A DNA stretch of 64,000 nucleotides from Anaerococcus sp. (GCA_030532385.1 JAUNLG010000001.1:62001-126000); one strand, 5' to 3'; counted from the stretch's first letter, positions 37,365-46,140 are shown. Numbers and translations: made by a program. The notes: a model not told the origin generated them from the letters alone.

Positions 37365-38456
37365 TTATTTACCTGTGTATTTTTGGTAATTAATTCTTAT
37401 AGATTTGTTATCTTCTGCAAGTTGGTAGTTGGCACCTTCAACAAAGTCGCCATTTTCTAACTTATTTTTCATTGTTTCAACTAAGGCTTTAGCCATACCT
37501 TCAGCATCTTGTTTTACAGTACCTGACATAGTTCCCTTATCAATTTCTGCTACTGCAAGGTCTGTTGCATCAACACCTACTACAACCATGTTATCTTCTG
37601 AAGAACCTGTGTTCATTCCAACAGCTTGGAGGGCTGATATTGCTCCTATTGCCATATCATCGTTATTTGATATAACAGCATCTATATCATCTTGGTTGGT
37701 TTGTAGCCAAGTATCCATAGCAGTTTTAGCTTGGTCTGTATTCCACTTAGCATCTTGGAAGGCTACTTCATTTACTTCTATACCTGCATCTTCTATAGTT
37801 TTTACAGAATATTCTGTACGAGCTTGAGCTTCTGGGTTATCAAGTCCACCATTTAGCATTACATAATCTAGGACTCCGTTGCCATTTCTATCCATGTCAC
37901 CTTTTTCCCATAAGTCTTTTAGGATTTCACCTTGAAGAACTCCTGCTTCTGGTGCATTGGTTCCTATAAATATAAAGTCACTAAGGTCTTCTTCACTTAG
38001 AGAAGCTGTCATATCTCTATTGAAGAATGTAGTTGGAATACCACTAGCCTTTATAGTTTCCATAGCTGTTGGTGCAGCAGATATATCTACTATATTTAAG
38101 AAAATTCCATCAACACCTTGAGCTGTGATATTGTTGATTTGGTCAGTTTGAGTTCCTTGGTTATTTTGACCATCTTGGAAAACTAATTCTATAGAGTCAT
38201 CTTCTTCATCAAGCTTTTCAAGTTGTTGACGAACAGATGCTATATAAGTATCTGATCCATTGTATAAAAGAACAGCTATTTTTTTGCTATCAGAACTTGA
38301 TGATTCATCAGTATTTTCTTCTGCTGGAGCCTCTGTGTTAGTGTCAGCTTGGTCATCTGCTGGGGCGTCAGTATTGCTTTCTCCACCACCACAAGCTGTA
38401 AGTCCTAAGGATAGGGCTGCTATTAGAGCGTATTTACCAATTTTTTTAATATCCAT
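37365..38456 (-). CDS. Sugar-binding lipoprotein, MglB family
   Basis: Extracellular receptor of the ABC importer, 363 residues. The signal peptide ends in the lipobox LTAC with Cys22, followed by an Asp/Glu/Ala-rich linker to about residue 55. The periplasmic-binding fold has galactose/glucose-binding landmarks: FQDGQNNQGTQTDQINNITAQGVDGIFLN, PTTFFNRD, NNDDMAIGAISALQ and VVGVDATDLAVAEI. Resemblance to MglB is good, so galactose or glucose is a reasonable guess. The first gene of its operon. Confidence 0.92.
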   Translation of the reverse strand: MDIKKIGKYALIAALSLGLTACGGGESNTDAPADDQADTNTEAPAEENTDESSSSDSKKIAVLLYNGSDTYIASVRQQLEKLDEEDDSIELVFQDGQNNQGTQTDQINNITAQGVDGIFLNIVDISAAPTAMETIKASGIPTTFFNRDMTASLSEEDLSDFIFIGTNAPEAGVLQGEILKDLWEKGDMDRNGNGVLDYVMLNGGLDNPEAQARTEYSVKTIEDAGIEVNEVAFQDAKWNTDQAKTAMDTWLQTNQDDIDAVISNNDDMAIGAISALQAVGMNTGSSEDNMVVVGVDATDLAVAEIDKGTMSGTVKQDAEGMAKALVETMKNKLENGDFVEGANYQLAEDNKSIRINYQKYTGK

Positions 38457-38479
38457 AATTGCCTCCTATTGAATATTAC

Positions 38480-38493
38480 CATAAACGATTTCC
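38480..38493 (-). promoter_or_regulatory. Possible cre site in the mglB leader
   Basis: GGAAATCGTTTATG on the minus strand matches the catabolite-responsive element TGWAANCGNTNWCA at 11 of 14 positions; the outermost bases differ. It lies in the 5' untranslated region between the promoter and mglB, where CcpA acts as a roadblock in Bacillus. HPr with Ser46 is encoded in this window. No CcpA gene is visible here. Confidence 0.35.
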
Positions 38494-38566
38494 TAACTTT
38501 ATATGATTTTTTTGAAAATCGTGTGCCAAAGCCTAGTTTTTTAACCAATTGGCTTTCCTATGACTA

Positions 38567-38595
38567 AATATATAACTTATAGGAGTTTTTGTCAA
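38567..38595 (-). promoter_or_regulatory. Promoter of the mgl operon
   Basis: Minus strand TTGACA (38590-38595), 17-bp spacer, TATATT (38567-38572). The predicted start is near 38560, giving a leader of about 104 nt that holds the cre-like site and an AAAGCC/GGCTTT stem. Confidence 0.7.
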
Positions 38596-38726
38596 TAGTC
38601 ATTTAAGAACTTTTTCAAACATTTTCAAAAATCTTTGATTTTTCTATCTTTTCATAATAATAATGTTTTCCATTTTAATGAGTTTTTATAAGTTTATAAG
38701 CGAGTATAGTTATAATAGAGGTGAAT

Positions 38727-39209
38727 ATGAAAGTTATTTTAGCAGTCGATAGAAATCGGGGCATAGGCAAGGATGGGGCCATGATTTATAATATTAAGAA
38801 GGATCTAGCCCACTTTAAGGAAACTACTATGGGAGCAGCTTGCCTTATGGGTAAAAAGACCTTTGATTCTATAGGAAGTCCCCTTAAGGGTAGAGAAAAT
38901 CTTATCCTAAGTCGTGATAAGTCCTTAAAGATCGATGGAGCCAGGGTTTTTAATGATGTAGATGAGATAATTTCTTATACTAAAAGTATAGGTAAGGAAG
39001 TTTTTCTTATAGGGGGATCTCAGATAGTAAGCTTGCTTTTACCCCTAGTTGATGAGGCAATAATTACTAAGATTGATGGAGAAAAACCCGCTGATACCTA
39101 CCTTCACAACTTTGATGAGGATGATAATTTTAGGATTTATAAAGAGTCAGACCCTTATGAAGAAGATGGTATTTATTTTAAGTATGTTTATTATAGGAGG
39201 GAAAAATGA
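38727..39209 (+). CDS. folA: Dihydrofolate reductase
   Basis: NADPH-dependent reduction of dihydrofolate for one-carbon metabolism. The 160-residue protein starts MKVILAVDRNRGIGKDGAM. It has the GIGKDG loop, a LMGKKTFDSIG motif, the LILSRD strand and the IGGSQIVSLLLP motif. The substrate-binding acidic residue is in the helix after YNIKKDLAHFKETT. The ATG at 38727 is preferred over the GTG at 38721, which forms part of the AGAGGTG ribosome binding site. Four-base overlap with the next gene. Confidence 0.93.
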   Translation: MKVILAVDRNRGIGKDGAMIYNIKKDLAHFKETTMGAACLMGKKTFDSIGSPLKGRENLILSRDKSLKIDGARVFNDVDEIISYTKSIGKEVFLIGGSQIVSLLLPLVDEAIITKIDGEKPADTYLHNFDEDDNFRIYKESDPYEEDGIYFKYVYYRREK

Positions 39210-39505
39210 ATGAAAAGATAGAAATTTTTGTTAGTGATAAGTGTTCTGATAGTAAGGAAATCATGGAAGATTATAAGAAAAACCCCCAAGATTTTGAGGG
39301 TGTTGATTTTGTTAATATAAGTGATTCTATGGATAATTTGAGAAGATTTTTAGCCTATAGGGATAAGCTTGATGGTTTTGATAAGGCAAGGGACTTAGGT
39401 GATGTGGGCATTCCTTCTAAGGTTATTGGTGGCAAAGAGGTGGACTACCTATATGATATTGACCAAGATAGGGGAATGTGTGAGATAGATTTTTCTAAAT
39501 TATAA
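39206..39505 (+). CDS. Glutaredoxin-like protein with a C-x-x-S site
   Basis: A 99-residue protein that looks like a thioredoxin/glutaredoxin fold: a beta strand IEIFVSDKC, an active-site-like Cys13-Ser-Asp-Ser16, then VDFVNISDSMDNLRRFL and GIPSKVIGGKEVDY with a likely cis-Pro. The second active cysteine is replaced by Ser, as in monothiol glutaredoxins. Its start overlaps folA by 4 nt (ATGA). Function is unknown; the coupling to folA may be incidental. Confidence 0.72.
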   Translation: MNEKIEIFVSDKCSDSKEIMEDYKKNPQDFEGVDFVNISDSMDNLRRFLAYRDKLDGFDKARDLGDVGIPSKVIGGKEVDYLYDIDQDRGMCEIDFSKL

Positions 39506-39517
39506 TTTCTTTTACTT

Positions 39518-39545
39518 GACTCTCAGCTTCTGAGGGTCTTTTTTT
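39518..39545 (+). terminator. Terminator of the folA operon
   Basis: GACTCTCAG (39518-39526) and CTGAGGGTC (39530-39538) with a 3-nt loop and one G-T pair, followed by T7. It lies 13 nt after the stop. Confidence 0.85.
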
Positions 39546-39546
39546 G

Positions 39547-39575
39547 TTTACTTATTTACTTTTTCATGGTATAAT
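39547..39575 (+). promoter_or_regulatory. Promoter of the sodium symporter gene
   Basis: TTTACT (39547-39552), 17-bp spacer, TATAAT (39570-39575), immediately after the folA terminator. The leader to the ATG at 39636 is about 54 nt. Confidence 0.55.
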
Positions 39576-39635
39576 CACATGTATATTAATAAAATAAAAT
39601 TTATTATTTTTAATTGTTAGCTTTAAGGAGGATTT

Positions 39636-40985
39636 ATGGAAAGACGAGGCTTTAATTCAAGCTTTGGTATGATAATGGCTGCAGTAGGTTCTGCTGTAGG
39701 CCTTGGAAATATATGGAGATTTCCATATATTGTTGGGACTAATGGAGGGGGAGCTTTTCTATTAGTCTATGTTTTAATTTGTATTGTCATAGGAGTTCCT
39801 ATTTTGATTAGCGAAATTCTTATAGGTCGTAGGGCAAAAAGTGACAGTGTAGATTCTTTTAAAAAACTTGCCCCTGGCAAAAAGTGGTATATTTCAGGTC
39901 TTATAGCGGTTATTGCCTCCTTTTTGATTTTAAGTTTTTATGCAGTTGTAGCAGGCTGGTCTTTAGAGTACCTAGTTAAAAGTTTTGCCAATGAATTTGC
40001 TGGCAAAAGCCCTGAGGCTATAGAGAATCTTTTTGTATCCTTTATCTCCTCTCCTATAAAACCTATAGTATGGACCTTGGTATTTTTATTTTTGACTTTG
40101 CTTATTGTTAAATCTGGAGTTGCTAGTGGTATAGAGAAGGTTTCTAAGTTTGCTATCCCTATCTTATTTGTTATTGTAGTTTTGCTTGGCCTAAGGGGTC
40201 TTAGTCTTGCTGGCGGTATGGAGGGGCTAAGGTTCTTATTTTACCCTGACTTTTCTAATTTTACTATGGAAGGTTTCCTAGCAGCCTTAGGTCACTCATT
40301 TTTTACCCTATCTTTGGGTATGGCTATTATGACAACTTATGGGTCTTATGTTAGGGATGATGAAAATATAGTAAAATCCGCCCTTCTTATAGCCCTTTTT
40401 GATACTATAATTGCCCTTCTTGCAGGAATTGCAATCTTTACATCAGTATTTACCTTTGGTCTAAATCCAGGCCAGGGGGCAGGGCTTGTTTTTGTTACCT
40501 TGCCAAATGTTTTTCCTCTTATGCCTGGAGGATACTTATTTGGTATAGCATTCTTCTTGCTTTTAGCCCTAGCGGCCCTAACTTCTACGATTTCTCTTTT
40601 GGAGACTTCTGTTGCCTTTGGGGTAGATTCGCTTAAGCTTACCAGGAATAAGGCAGCTATTTTGGCTAGTGGGGGAATTTTCCTCTTATCTATCCTCTCA
40701 TCCTTATCAAATGGGTCAAGCTTTGCCATCCATATAGGGTCCTTGTCATTCTTTGACTTTTTGGATAAGTTAACTGCCAATTACATGCTTACTATAGCAA
40801 GTTTTATAGAGATAATTTTCTTAGGTTGGTTTTATAAGAAGGAATATATAGAAGATGAGCTAACCAACCACAAAACCATCGAGCTAAAATTCTTTAAGGT
40901 CTACTACTTTTTCCTAAAGTATATAGTACCAATAGCCATGGTTTTGATTTTCTTAAGCTCAATAGGAGTTTTAAAGTCAGCATAA
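39636..40985 (+). CDS. Sodium:amino acid symporter, neurotransmitter:sodium symporter family
   Basis: LeuT-fold transporter of 449 residues with about eleven to twelve membrane segments. The signature MIMAAVGSAVGLGNIWRFPY-like TM1 with the unwound GLGNIWRFP motif, then NGGGAFLLVY, is diagnostic of the SNF family. It most resembles the bacterial MhsT/tyrosine-transporter branch by size. Likely imports a hydrophobic amino acid with sodium; substrate is not resolved. Monocistronic. Confidence 0.92.
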   Translation: MERRGFNSSFGMIMAAVGSAVGLGNIWRFPYIVGTNGGGAFLLVYVLICIVIGVPILISEILIGRRAKSDSVDSFKKLAPGKKWYISGLIAVIASFLILSFYAVVAGWSLEYLVKSFANEFAGKSPEAIENLFVSFISSPIKPIVWTLVFLFLTLLIVKSGVASGIEKVSKFAIPILFVIVVLLGLRGLSLAGGMEGLRFLFYPDFSNFTMEGFLAALGHSFFTLSLGMAIMTTYGSYVRDDENIVKSALLIALFDTIIALLAGIAIFTSVFTFGLNPGQGAGLVFVTLPNVFPLMPGGYLFGIAFFLLLALAALTSTISLLETSVAFGVDSLKLTRNKAAILASGGIFLLSILSSLSNGSSFAIHIGSLSFFDFLDKLTANYMLTIASFIEIIFLGWFYKKEYIEDELTNHKTIELKFFKVYYFFLKYIVPIAMVLIFLSSIGVLKSA

Positions 40986-40995
40986 TGGACAAAGA

Positions 40996-41026
40996 AATAG
41001 AGAGGTAGGTCTACTAGCTCTCTATT
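40996..41026 (+). terminator. Terminator of the symporter gene
   Basis: AATAGAGAG (40996-41004) pairs perfectly with CTCTCTATT (41018-41026) around a 13-nt loop, followed by AATTTTT. It overlaps the stop codon of the convergent small membrane gene. Confidence 0.7.
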
Positions 41027-41204
41027 AATTTTTGTATTTTTTATATTTTACATAGGCATTGGCTGCCATTAGGATGCTTGCAAGGATTATCAAAAAGGCG
41101 AAGCTATTGCCCTTTTTTATTTGCAAAACTCCTAGGATGAATAAGAGTATTGTTGTTGTTAGGCTAGTTATAAATTCTAGGCCATCAAAGTTTTTCTTTT
41201 TCAT
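41025..41204 (-). CDS. Small membrane protein at the end of the suf operon
   Basis: A 59-residue open frame not recognised as any family. It begins MKKKNFDGLEF, has two hydrophobic helices (about residues 11-28 and 35-50) and ends in the basic tail YVKYKKYKN. Its ATG follows the sufU stop by one base, and coding character is good (CTA, ATA and AGC usage like the neighbours). No clear ribosome binding site, so translation would be coupled to sufU. Presence downstream of suf may be accidental. Confidence 0.6.
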   Translation of the reverse strand: MKKKNFDGLEFITSLTTTILLFILGVLQIKKGNSFAFLIILASILMAANAYVKYKKYKN

Positions 41205-41205
41205 A

Positions 41206-41625
41206 TTAGATTGTTTGGTCTAGGGTTTTCCAGGATAGGAGGGCACATTTTACCCTTTGGGGCATATTTTGAATGTTTTTAAAGGCTACTGCATCTTCTA
41301 AAAGGTCTAATTCTTCGTCGGATACTTCTTCTCTTTTTATCATCCTTATATAGATGTCTGCAAGTTTTTTTGCTTCTTCTTTGGTTTTTCCAACTATAAT
41401 ATCACACATTACAGATGTTGCAGCCTGGCTTATAGCGCATCCTTCTCCTGTAAAGGCAGCTTCTTTTATTATATCTCCATCCATTTTTAGTTGAAGAACA
41501 ATCTCATCCCCACAAGATGGGTTGTGTCCTGGTTCGCTTATATCTGGATTTTCTAGTTCATGTTTGTTAGCCTGGTTTCTAGAATTATCTAGGATTATTT
41601 GGCTATAAATTTCTTCCATATTCAT
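41206..41625 (-). CDS. sufU: Fe-S cluster assembly protein SufU
   Basis: Zinc-containing sulfur-transfer partner of SufS in Gram-positive bacteria. The 139-residue protein has the three conserved cysteines in NPSCGDE, GEGCAISQA and VKCALLSW, and the Asp near the first. No SufE gene is present, as expected when SufU is used. The start overlaps the sufS stop by one base (TAATG). Order is sufC-B-D-S-U. Confidence 0.93.
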   Translation of the reverse strand: MNMEEIYSQIILDNSRNQANKHELENPDISEPGHNPSCGDEIVLQLKMDGDIIKEAAFTGEGCAISQAATSVMCDIIVGKTKEEAKKLADIYIRMIKREEVSDEELDLLEDAVAFKNIQNMPQRVKCALLSWKTLDQTI

Positions 41626-42845
41626 TATAGGCCCATCACCTTTCTTACTTTCTTCAATTCTTCTGCAAATTTTTCTACTTCTTCTTTGGTATTATAGATG
41701 GAAAATGAGGCCCTTGCTGTTGAACTTATGCCCAAGTACGTATGTAAGGGCATAGCACAATGGTGGCCACTTCTTACCCCTATCCCCTTGCTATCAAGAA
41801 TTGATGCAATGTCATGAGGGTGGATATCTGTGAAGTTAAAGGATAGGACTGATCCTGTCTTTTTATCCTTTGGATAAAAGATCCTTATATTTTCTATATC
41901 CTTTACCAAGTCGTAGGCATAAGTTGTTAGGTCATTTTCATATTTATAGATATCATCCATGCCTATGGCTTCTACATACTCAATAGCTGCCCTTAGGCCA
42001 ATAACTCCTCCTACATTGGGAGTTCCTGCCTCAAACTTAAGGGGTGGGGCTTGGAAGGTCGAATCTTTTTCATAAACATACTCTATCATATCCCCTCCAA
42101 AGTTAAAGGGACTTAGCTTATCTAATAGGTCATACTTACCATATAGGACTCCTATGCCCATTGGAGAGTACATCTTATGGCCTGAAAACACCAAGAAATC
42201 ACAATCAAGGTCAACTACATCTACCTTGGTATGAGGAACTAATTGAGCCCCATCTACTATGGCGATAGCCCCCTTATCATGGGCTAAGTTAATAACTTTT
42301 TTTAGGTCTATCATCTCTCCTGTAACATTAGATGCCCCAGTTATGGAAACTATTTTTGTCTTATCAGTCAATTTTTTGGATAAGTCATCATAGTCTAGGG
42401 AATAGTCATCATTTAGGTAGGCATAAACAAGCCTTGCCCCAGTTTTTTTGGCAACCATCTGCCAAGGAACAAGGTTAGCATGGTGTTCTAGGATGGTTAT
42501 TAGGATCTCATCGCCCTCTTTTAAATTGTCTAGTCCATAGGAGTAGGCCAAAAGGTTAAGGGATTCTGTAGAATTTTTGGTATAAACTATCTCGCTTGCT
42601 CTTTTTGCCCCAATAAAGTCTTTGATAACTTCACGAGTATTTTCATATTCTTCAGTAGCCTTCCATGATAGGTAGTGGGCTCCCCTGTGAGGGTTGGCAT
42701 TTTCATACCTATAATAGTTAGCCAGCTTATCTATAACATAGGCTGGCTTTTGGCTAGTTGCTGCTGTGTCTAGGTAGATTATATCCCTACCTAGCTTTTC
42801 TTTATCTAGGTAGGCAAAGTCTTTTCTTATCTTTTCTATATCCAT
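41625..42845 (-). CDS. sufS: Cysteine desulfurase SufS
   Basis: PLP enzyme that takes sulfur from cysteine for Fe-S clusters. The 406-residue protein shows class V aminotransferase landmarks: TEYENTREVIKDFIGA, ILEHHANLVPWQ, the PLP lysine in VFSGHKMYSP and the active-site cysteine loop in RSGHHCAMPLHTYLG. Group II (SufS) type by the short cysteine loop. It lies 1 nt from sufD. Confidence 0.95.
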   Translation of the reverse strand: MDIEKIRKDFAYLDKEKLGRDIIYLDTAATSQKPAYVIDKLANYYRYENANPHRGAHYLSWKATEEYENTREVIKDFIGAKRASEIVYTKNSTESLNLLAYSYGLDNLKEGDEILITILEHHANLVPWQMVAKKTGARLVYAYLNDDYSLDYDDLSKKLTDKTKIVSITGASNVTGEMIDLKKVINLAHDKGAIAIVDGAQLVPHTKVDVVDLDCDFLVFSGHKMYSPMGIGVLYGKYDLLDKLSPFNFGGDMIEYVYEKDSTFQAPPLKFEAGTPNVGGVIGLRAAIEYVEAIGMDDIYKYENDLTTYAYDLVKDIENIRIFYPKDKKTGSVLSFNFTDIHPHDIASILDSKGIGVRSGHHCAMPLHTYLGISSTARASFSIYNTKEEVEKFAEELKKVRKVMGL

Positions 42846-42846
42846 T

Positions 42847-43887
42847 TTAGTCCCTACTATTCATTTGATGAACCTTAGCCTTGATTTTTGCCCTTAGGTC
42901 ATCATCTTCTATCTTATCTACTGCTGGAGCAAAGTTTGCCTCAAGCATCATAGCATAGGCTTGCTTTTTGCTAAAGCCCCTAGACATTATATAAAATAGC
43001 ATGTCCTTATTAAGTCTTCCCACACTTGCAGCGTGGTTGCCGGCTACTTCCTTTTCTTCATTTAGAAGGACTGGAGCTGACTTATTGATCACTTGGTCTG
43101 ATAGCATCATTGAATAATCTCCAATCTTACCATCAGCCTTATGGCAGCCTCTCCTTAGGTCTACCACACCCTTAAAGTTCTTTTCTGCCCTATCCTTAAG
43201 GGCTCCATTAAAGTAAGCAGAGGAGTCAGTATTATTGCCATAATGCTCATTTGTGACATAAAGATCTAAAAAGTCATCGCCTTCTTTAAAGTAGGCTCCA
43301 TCTAGGATTAACCTTGCGCCTTCTTCTTTTAGAATATTGTCTATATTTACCAAAGACTTGCTTGCTCCAACCTCTATATAGGTTAAATCCAAGGTCGCAT
43401 TTTCTTTTATAAGGCTTGCTAGAGAATTTAGGTTGACTGATCCTTCTGATAGGTTGGTAACTAGGGTTAACTTAAGGTAAGACCCTTCTTCAAGTAATAG
43501 CCTGATCCTTGAGTTTATAAAAGAATCCTTATTATCATCAAAGATTGATATTATAAAGGAAGACTTACTATCCTTATTTGCCTTAATATCAATGTTTGAT
43601 ACCAGGGTTTTATAGTCTTCTTTTAAGTTAAGGTCTATCTTTTTTAGCTCTTCTTTTCCACTTACTTCATAGGCAAGGGAGAAGTTCCTATAATCCTTAT
43701 TTTCCTTATTGATTTTTTCTGATAGACCAAGTTTATAAGCCCCTAGGGCCTTAGCTACTTCTTCTATCTCTTTACCATGGGATTGCTTGAAGTAGGCTTG
43801 GTTTTTTATATCAAATTCTTGGTCATCTAGGTAATTTAGTCCAAGGGTTGCCCAGGTAGGCATCCTCATTTCATTAATTCTTCCCAT
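42847..43887 (-). CDS. sufD: Fe-S cluster assembly protein SufD
   Basis: Scaffold partner in the SufBC2D complex. The 346-residue protein has a variable N-terminal half and the conserved C-terminal beta-helix region, with GCHKADGKIGDYSMMLSDQV, GNHAASVGRLNKDMLFYIMSRGFS and KKQAYAMMLEANF. It is shorter than E. coli SufD, common in Firmicutes. Its ATG overlaps the sufB stop. Confidence 0.92.
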   Translation of the reverse strand: MGRINEMRMPTWATLGLNYLDDQEFDIKNQAYFKQSHGKEIEEVAKALGAYKLGLSEKINKENKDYRNFSLAYEVSGKEELKKIDLNLKEDYKTLVSNIDIKANKDSKSSFIISIFDDNKDSFINSRIRLLLEEGSYLKLTLVTNLSEGSVNLNSLASLIKENATLDLTYIEVGASKSLVNIDNILKEEGARLILDGAYFKEGDDFLDLYVTNEHYGNNTDSSAYFNGALKDRAEKNFKGVVDLRRGCHKADGKIGDYSMMLSDQVINKSAPVLLNEEKEVAGNHAASVGRLNKDMLFYIMSRGFSKKQAYAMMLEANFAPAVDKIEDDDLRAKIKAKVHQMNSRD

Positions 43888-45299
43888 CAGCCATTTGCTC
43901 CTTCCAATTCCATATCTATAAGCCTATTCATCTCAACAGCATACTCCAAAGGAAGTTCCCTAGAAATAGGCTCAGCAAAGCCTCTTACTATCATTGATTT
44001 TGCTTCATCTTCTGGTATTCCCCTGCTCATTAGATAAAAAATTTGACCTTGGTCAATAGAGCCTATCTTAGCCTCATGGCCACAGTCTACATCGTCATTT
44101 CTTATATCTAAAACTGGTATGGTATCTGATTGAGATTCTTCAGAAATCATTAAGTTTTCACAATCTACTGTAGATTTGGATCCTGCTGCCTTCTTTTTAA
44201 TTTGTACCAAGGACCTTGTCATTGACTTACCGCTTCCTGCAGTAATTGACTTAGTTAGGGCTGTCGAATAAGTATTTGGTGCAAGGTGGATCATTGAACA
44301 ACCATTGTCTATATATTGGCCATTTGATGCGAAGGTAATTCCTGTATATTCTGCACTTGCTCCCTCACCCACTAAAACTGAGGTAGGATAAAGCATTGAC
44401 ACCTTTGATCCAAAGGATCCTGATACCCAAATAACCTTGCCGCCTTCTTGGACAATGGCTCTTTTGGTATTAAGGTTATACATATTTCTTGACCAGTTTT
44501 CTATAGTTGAAAATCTTACTTCAGCATTCTTTCCTACAAAGATCTCTACACTTCCCGCATGAAGGTTTACCACATTATATCTTGGCGCAGAACAGCCTTC
44601 TATAAAGTGAACCTTGGCGTTATCTTCAGCTATTATCATGGTATGCTCAAATTGGCCTGCTCCTGGTGCATTTAACCTGTAGTAGGATTGAAGAGGTATA
44701 TCTACTTCAACTCCTTCAGGAACATAGATCAAAGATCCTCCTGACCAAACTGCCCCATGTAAGGCTGCATACTTATGAAGGGTAGGTGGGATAGCTTTTT
44801 GAAAATATGCCTTTACTATATCTTCATGTTCTCTTACAGCTGTTGAAAAATCTACAAAGATTACCCCTTGGTCTTTCAAGTGTTGTTGGATTGAATGATA
44901 TACTTCCTCACTATCATATTGGGCCCCAACCCCTGCTAGAGACTCTTGTTCAGCCTGAGGGATACCTAGTCTATCGAAAGTATCCTTGATCTCTTCTGGT
45001 AGGGCCTGCCAATTTGATTTCTTATCAGTCTTTGGCTTAACATAGGTTGTTATGTCATTCATATCTAGTTCTGATAGGTCTGGTCCCCAACTTGGATTAT
45101 CTATCTTTTCATAAAGAGCTAGGGACTTTAGCCTTCTTCTTCTCATCCAGTCAGGCTCATTTTTCTTATCAGAAATTTCATTAACTATATCTGCATTTAT
45201 TCCCTTATCAGTAATATCTGCATATTCAAACGCATTAAAGAAGTCATAATAACCTCGGTCAAGCTCCTTTAATTGATCTTCTATATTAATTTCTTTCAT
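43887..45299 (-). CDS. sufB: Fe-S cluster assembly protein SufB
   Basis: Main scaffold of the SufBC2D complex, 470 residues. Landmarks are AALHGAVWSGGSLIYVPEGVEV, EGCSAPRYNVVNLHAGSVEIFV, RFSTIENWSRNMYNL and the C-terminal GSIDQGQIFYLMSRGIPEDEAKSMIVRGF segment. The GC-SAP cysteine, needed for cluster formation in homologues, is kept. The start lies within the end of sufC (14-nt overlap). Confidence 0.96.
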   Translation of the reverse strand: MKEINIEDQLKELDRGYYDFFNAFEYADITDKGINADIVNEISDKKNEPDWMRRRRLKSLALYEKIDNPSWGPDLSELDMNDITTYVKPKTDKKSNWQALPEEIKDTFDRLGIPQAEQESLAGVGAQYDSEEVYHSIQQHLKDQGVIFVDFSTAVREHEDIVKAYFQKAIPPTLHKYAALHGAVWSGGSLIYVPEGVEVDIPLQSYYRLNAPGAGQFEHTMIIAEDNAKVHFIEGCSAPRYNVVNLHAGSVEIFVGKNAEVRFSTIENWSRNMYNLNTKRAIVQEGGKVIWVSGSFGSKVSMLYPTSVLVGEGASAEYTGITFASNGQYIDNGCSMIHLAPNTYSTALTKSITAGSGKSMTRSLVQIKKKAAGSKSTVDCENLMISEESQSDTIPVLDIRNDDVDCGHEAKIGSIDQGQIFYLMSRGIPEDEAKSMIVRGFAEPISRELPLEYAVEMNRLIDMELEGANG

Positions 45300-46035
45300 C
45301 TTTTACCCACTCGTATCCTTCTTTTTCAATCTTATCCATTAGCTTATCATCACCAGTTTGAAGAATCTTTCCATCCTTTAGGATATGGACATAGTCAGCC
45401 TTGATATTGGCAAGCAATTCCCTATGGTGGGTTATGATTATAACAGACTTCTCTTCATCTTTTAGGAAGTCTCTTATACCCTCGCTTACAATCCTTACAG
45501 CATCTACATCAAGTCCTGAATCTGTTTCATCTAGAAGGGCAAGCTTTGGATCTAACATCTTCATTTGTAGGATCTCTGACTTCTTTCTCTCTCCTCCTGA
45601 AAAACCAACGTTTACATACCTACTAGCATAATCTGGGGCAAGTTTTAGGTCTTTCATCTTCTTATCAAGCTCCTTGTTAAAGGCAAGGATTGAAGGCTTC
45701 TTTCCTTCTTTTTCTTCTCTTGATATTCTTAAAAAGTCATTTAGCTTAACTCCAGGGATCTCATCTGGGTGTTGGAAGGACATGAAAATTCCTCTTCTTG
45801 CTCTCTTATCAACACTCTCATCTGTTATATCTTCTCCTTCAAAAAAGATTTTTCCCTCGCTAACTTCATAAATAGGGTTGGCCATTATGGTATTCATTAG
45901 GGTTGATTTTCCTGAACCATTTGAGCCCATTATTACATGGACCTCTCCCTTATTTATCTTTAAATCTATGCCTTTTAAAATCTCCTTTTCTCCTGCGTTT
46001 ACATGGAGATTTTCAATCTTTAATAAGTTATCCAT
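45286..46035 (-). CDS. sufC: Fe-S cluster assembly ATPase SufC
   Basis: ABC-type ATPase of the SufBC2D complex, 249 residues. Walker A is GSNGSGKST, the Q-loop lies in MSFQHPDEIPG, the signature is FSGGERKK and Walker B is LALLDETDSGLDVDA, with the SufC-type ETDSGLD sequence. It is the first gene of the suf operon, behind a recognisable promoter at 46079-46107. Confidence 0.96.
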   Translation of the reverse strand: MDNLLKIENLHVNAGEKEILKGIDLKINKGEVHVIMGSNGSGKSTLMNTIMANPIYEVSEGKIFFEGEDITDESVDKRARRGIFMSFQHPDEIPGVKLNDFLRISREEKEGKKPSILAFNKELDKKMKDLKLAPDYASRYVNVGFSGGERKKSEILQMKMLDPKLALLDETDSGLDVDAVRIVSEGIRDFLKDEEKSVIIITHHRELLANIKADYVHILKDGKILQTGDDKLMDKIEKEGYEWVKDERN

Positions 46036-46078
46036 CTTAACCTCTTCTTCTTTTCTAAATTTTCTAAAGTCTATTTAA

Positions 46079-46107
46079 AGTATACTCTTTTACTAGGGAT
46101 TAGTAAA
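46079..46107 (-). promoter_or_regulatory. Promoter of the suf operon
   Basis: Minus strand TTTACT (46102-46107), 17-bp spacer, TATACT (46079-46084). The leader to the sufC ATG is about 36 nt. No IscR-type operator is evident. Confidence 0.55.
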
Positions 46108-46140
46108 CCCCTACATTATTCAGTTTACCACATTAAAAAC

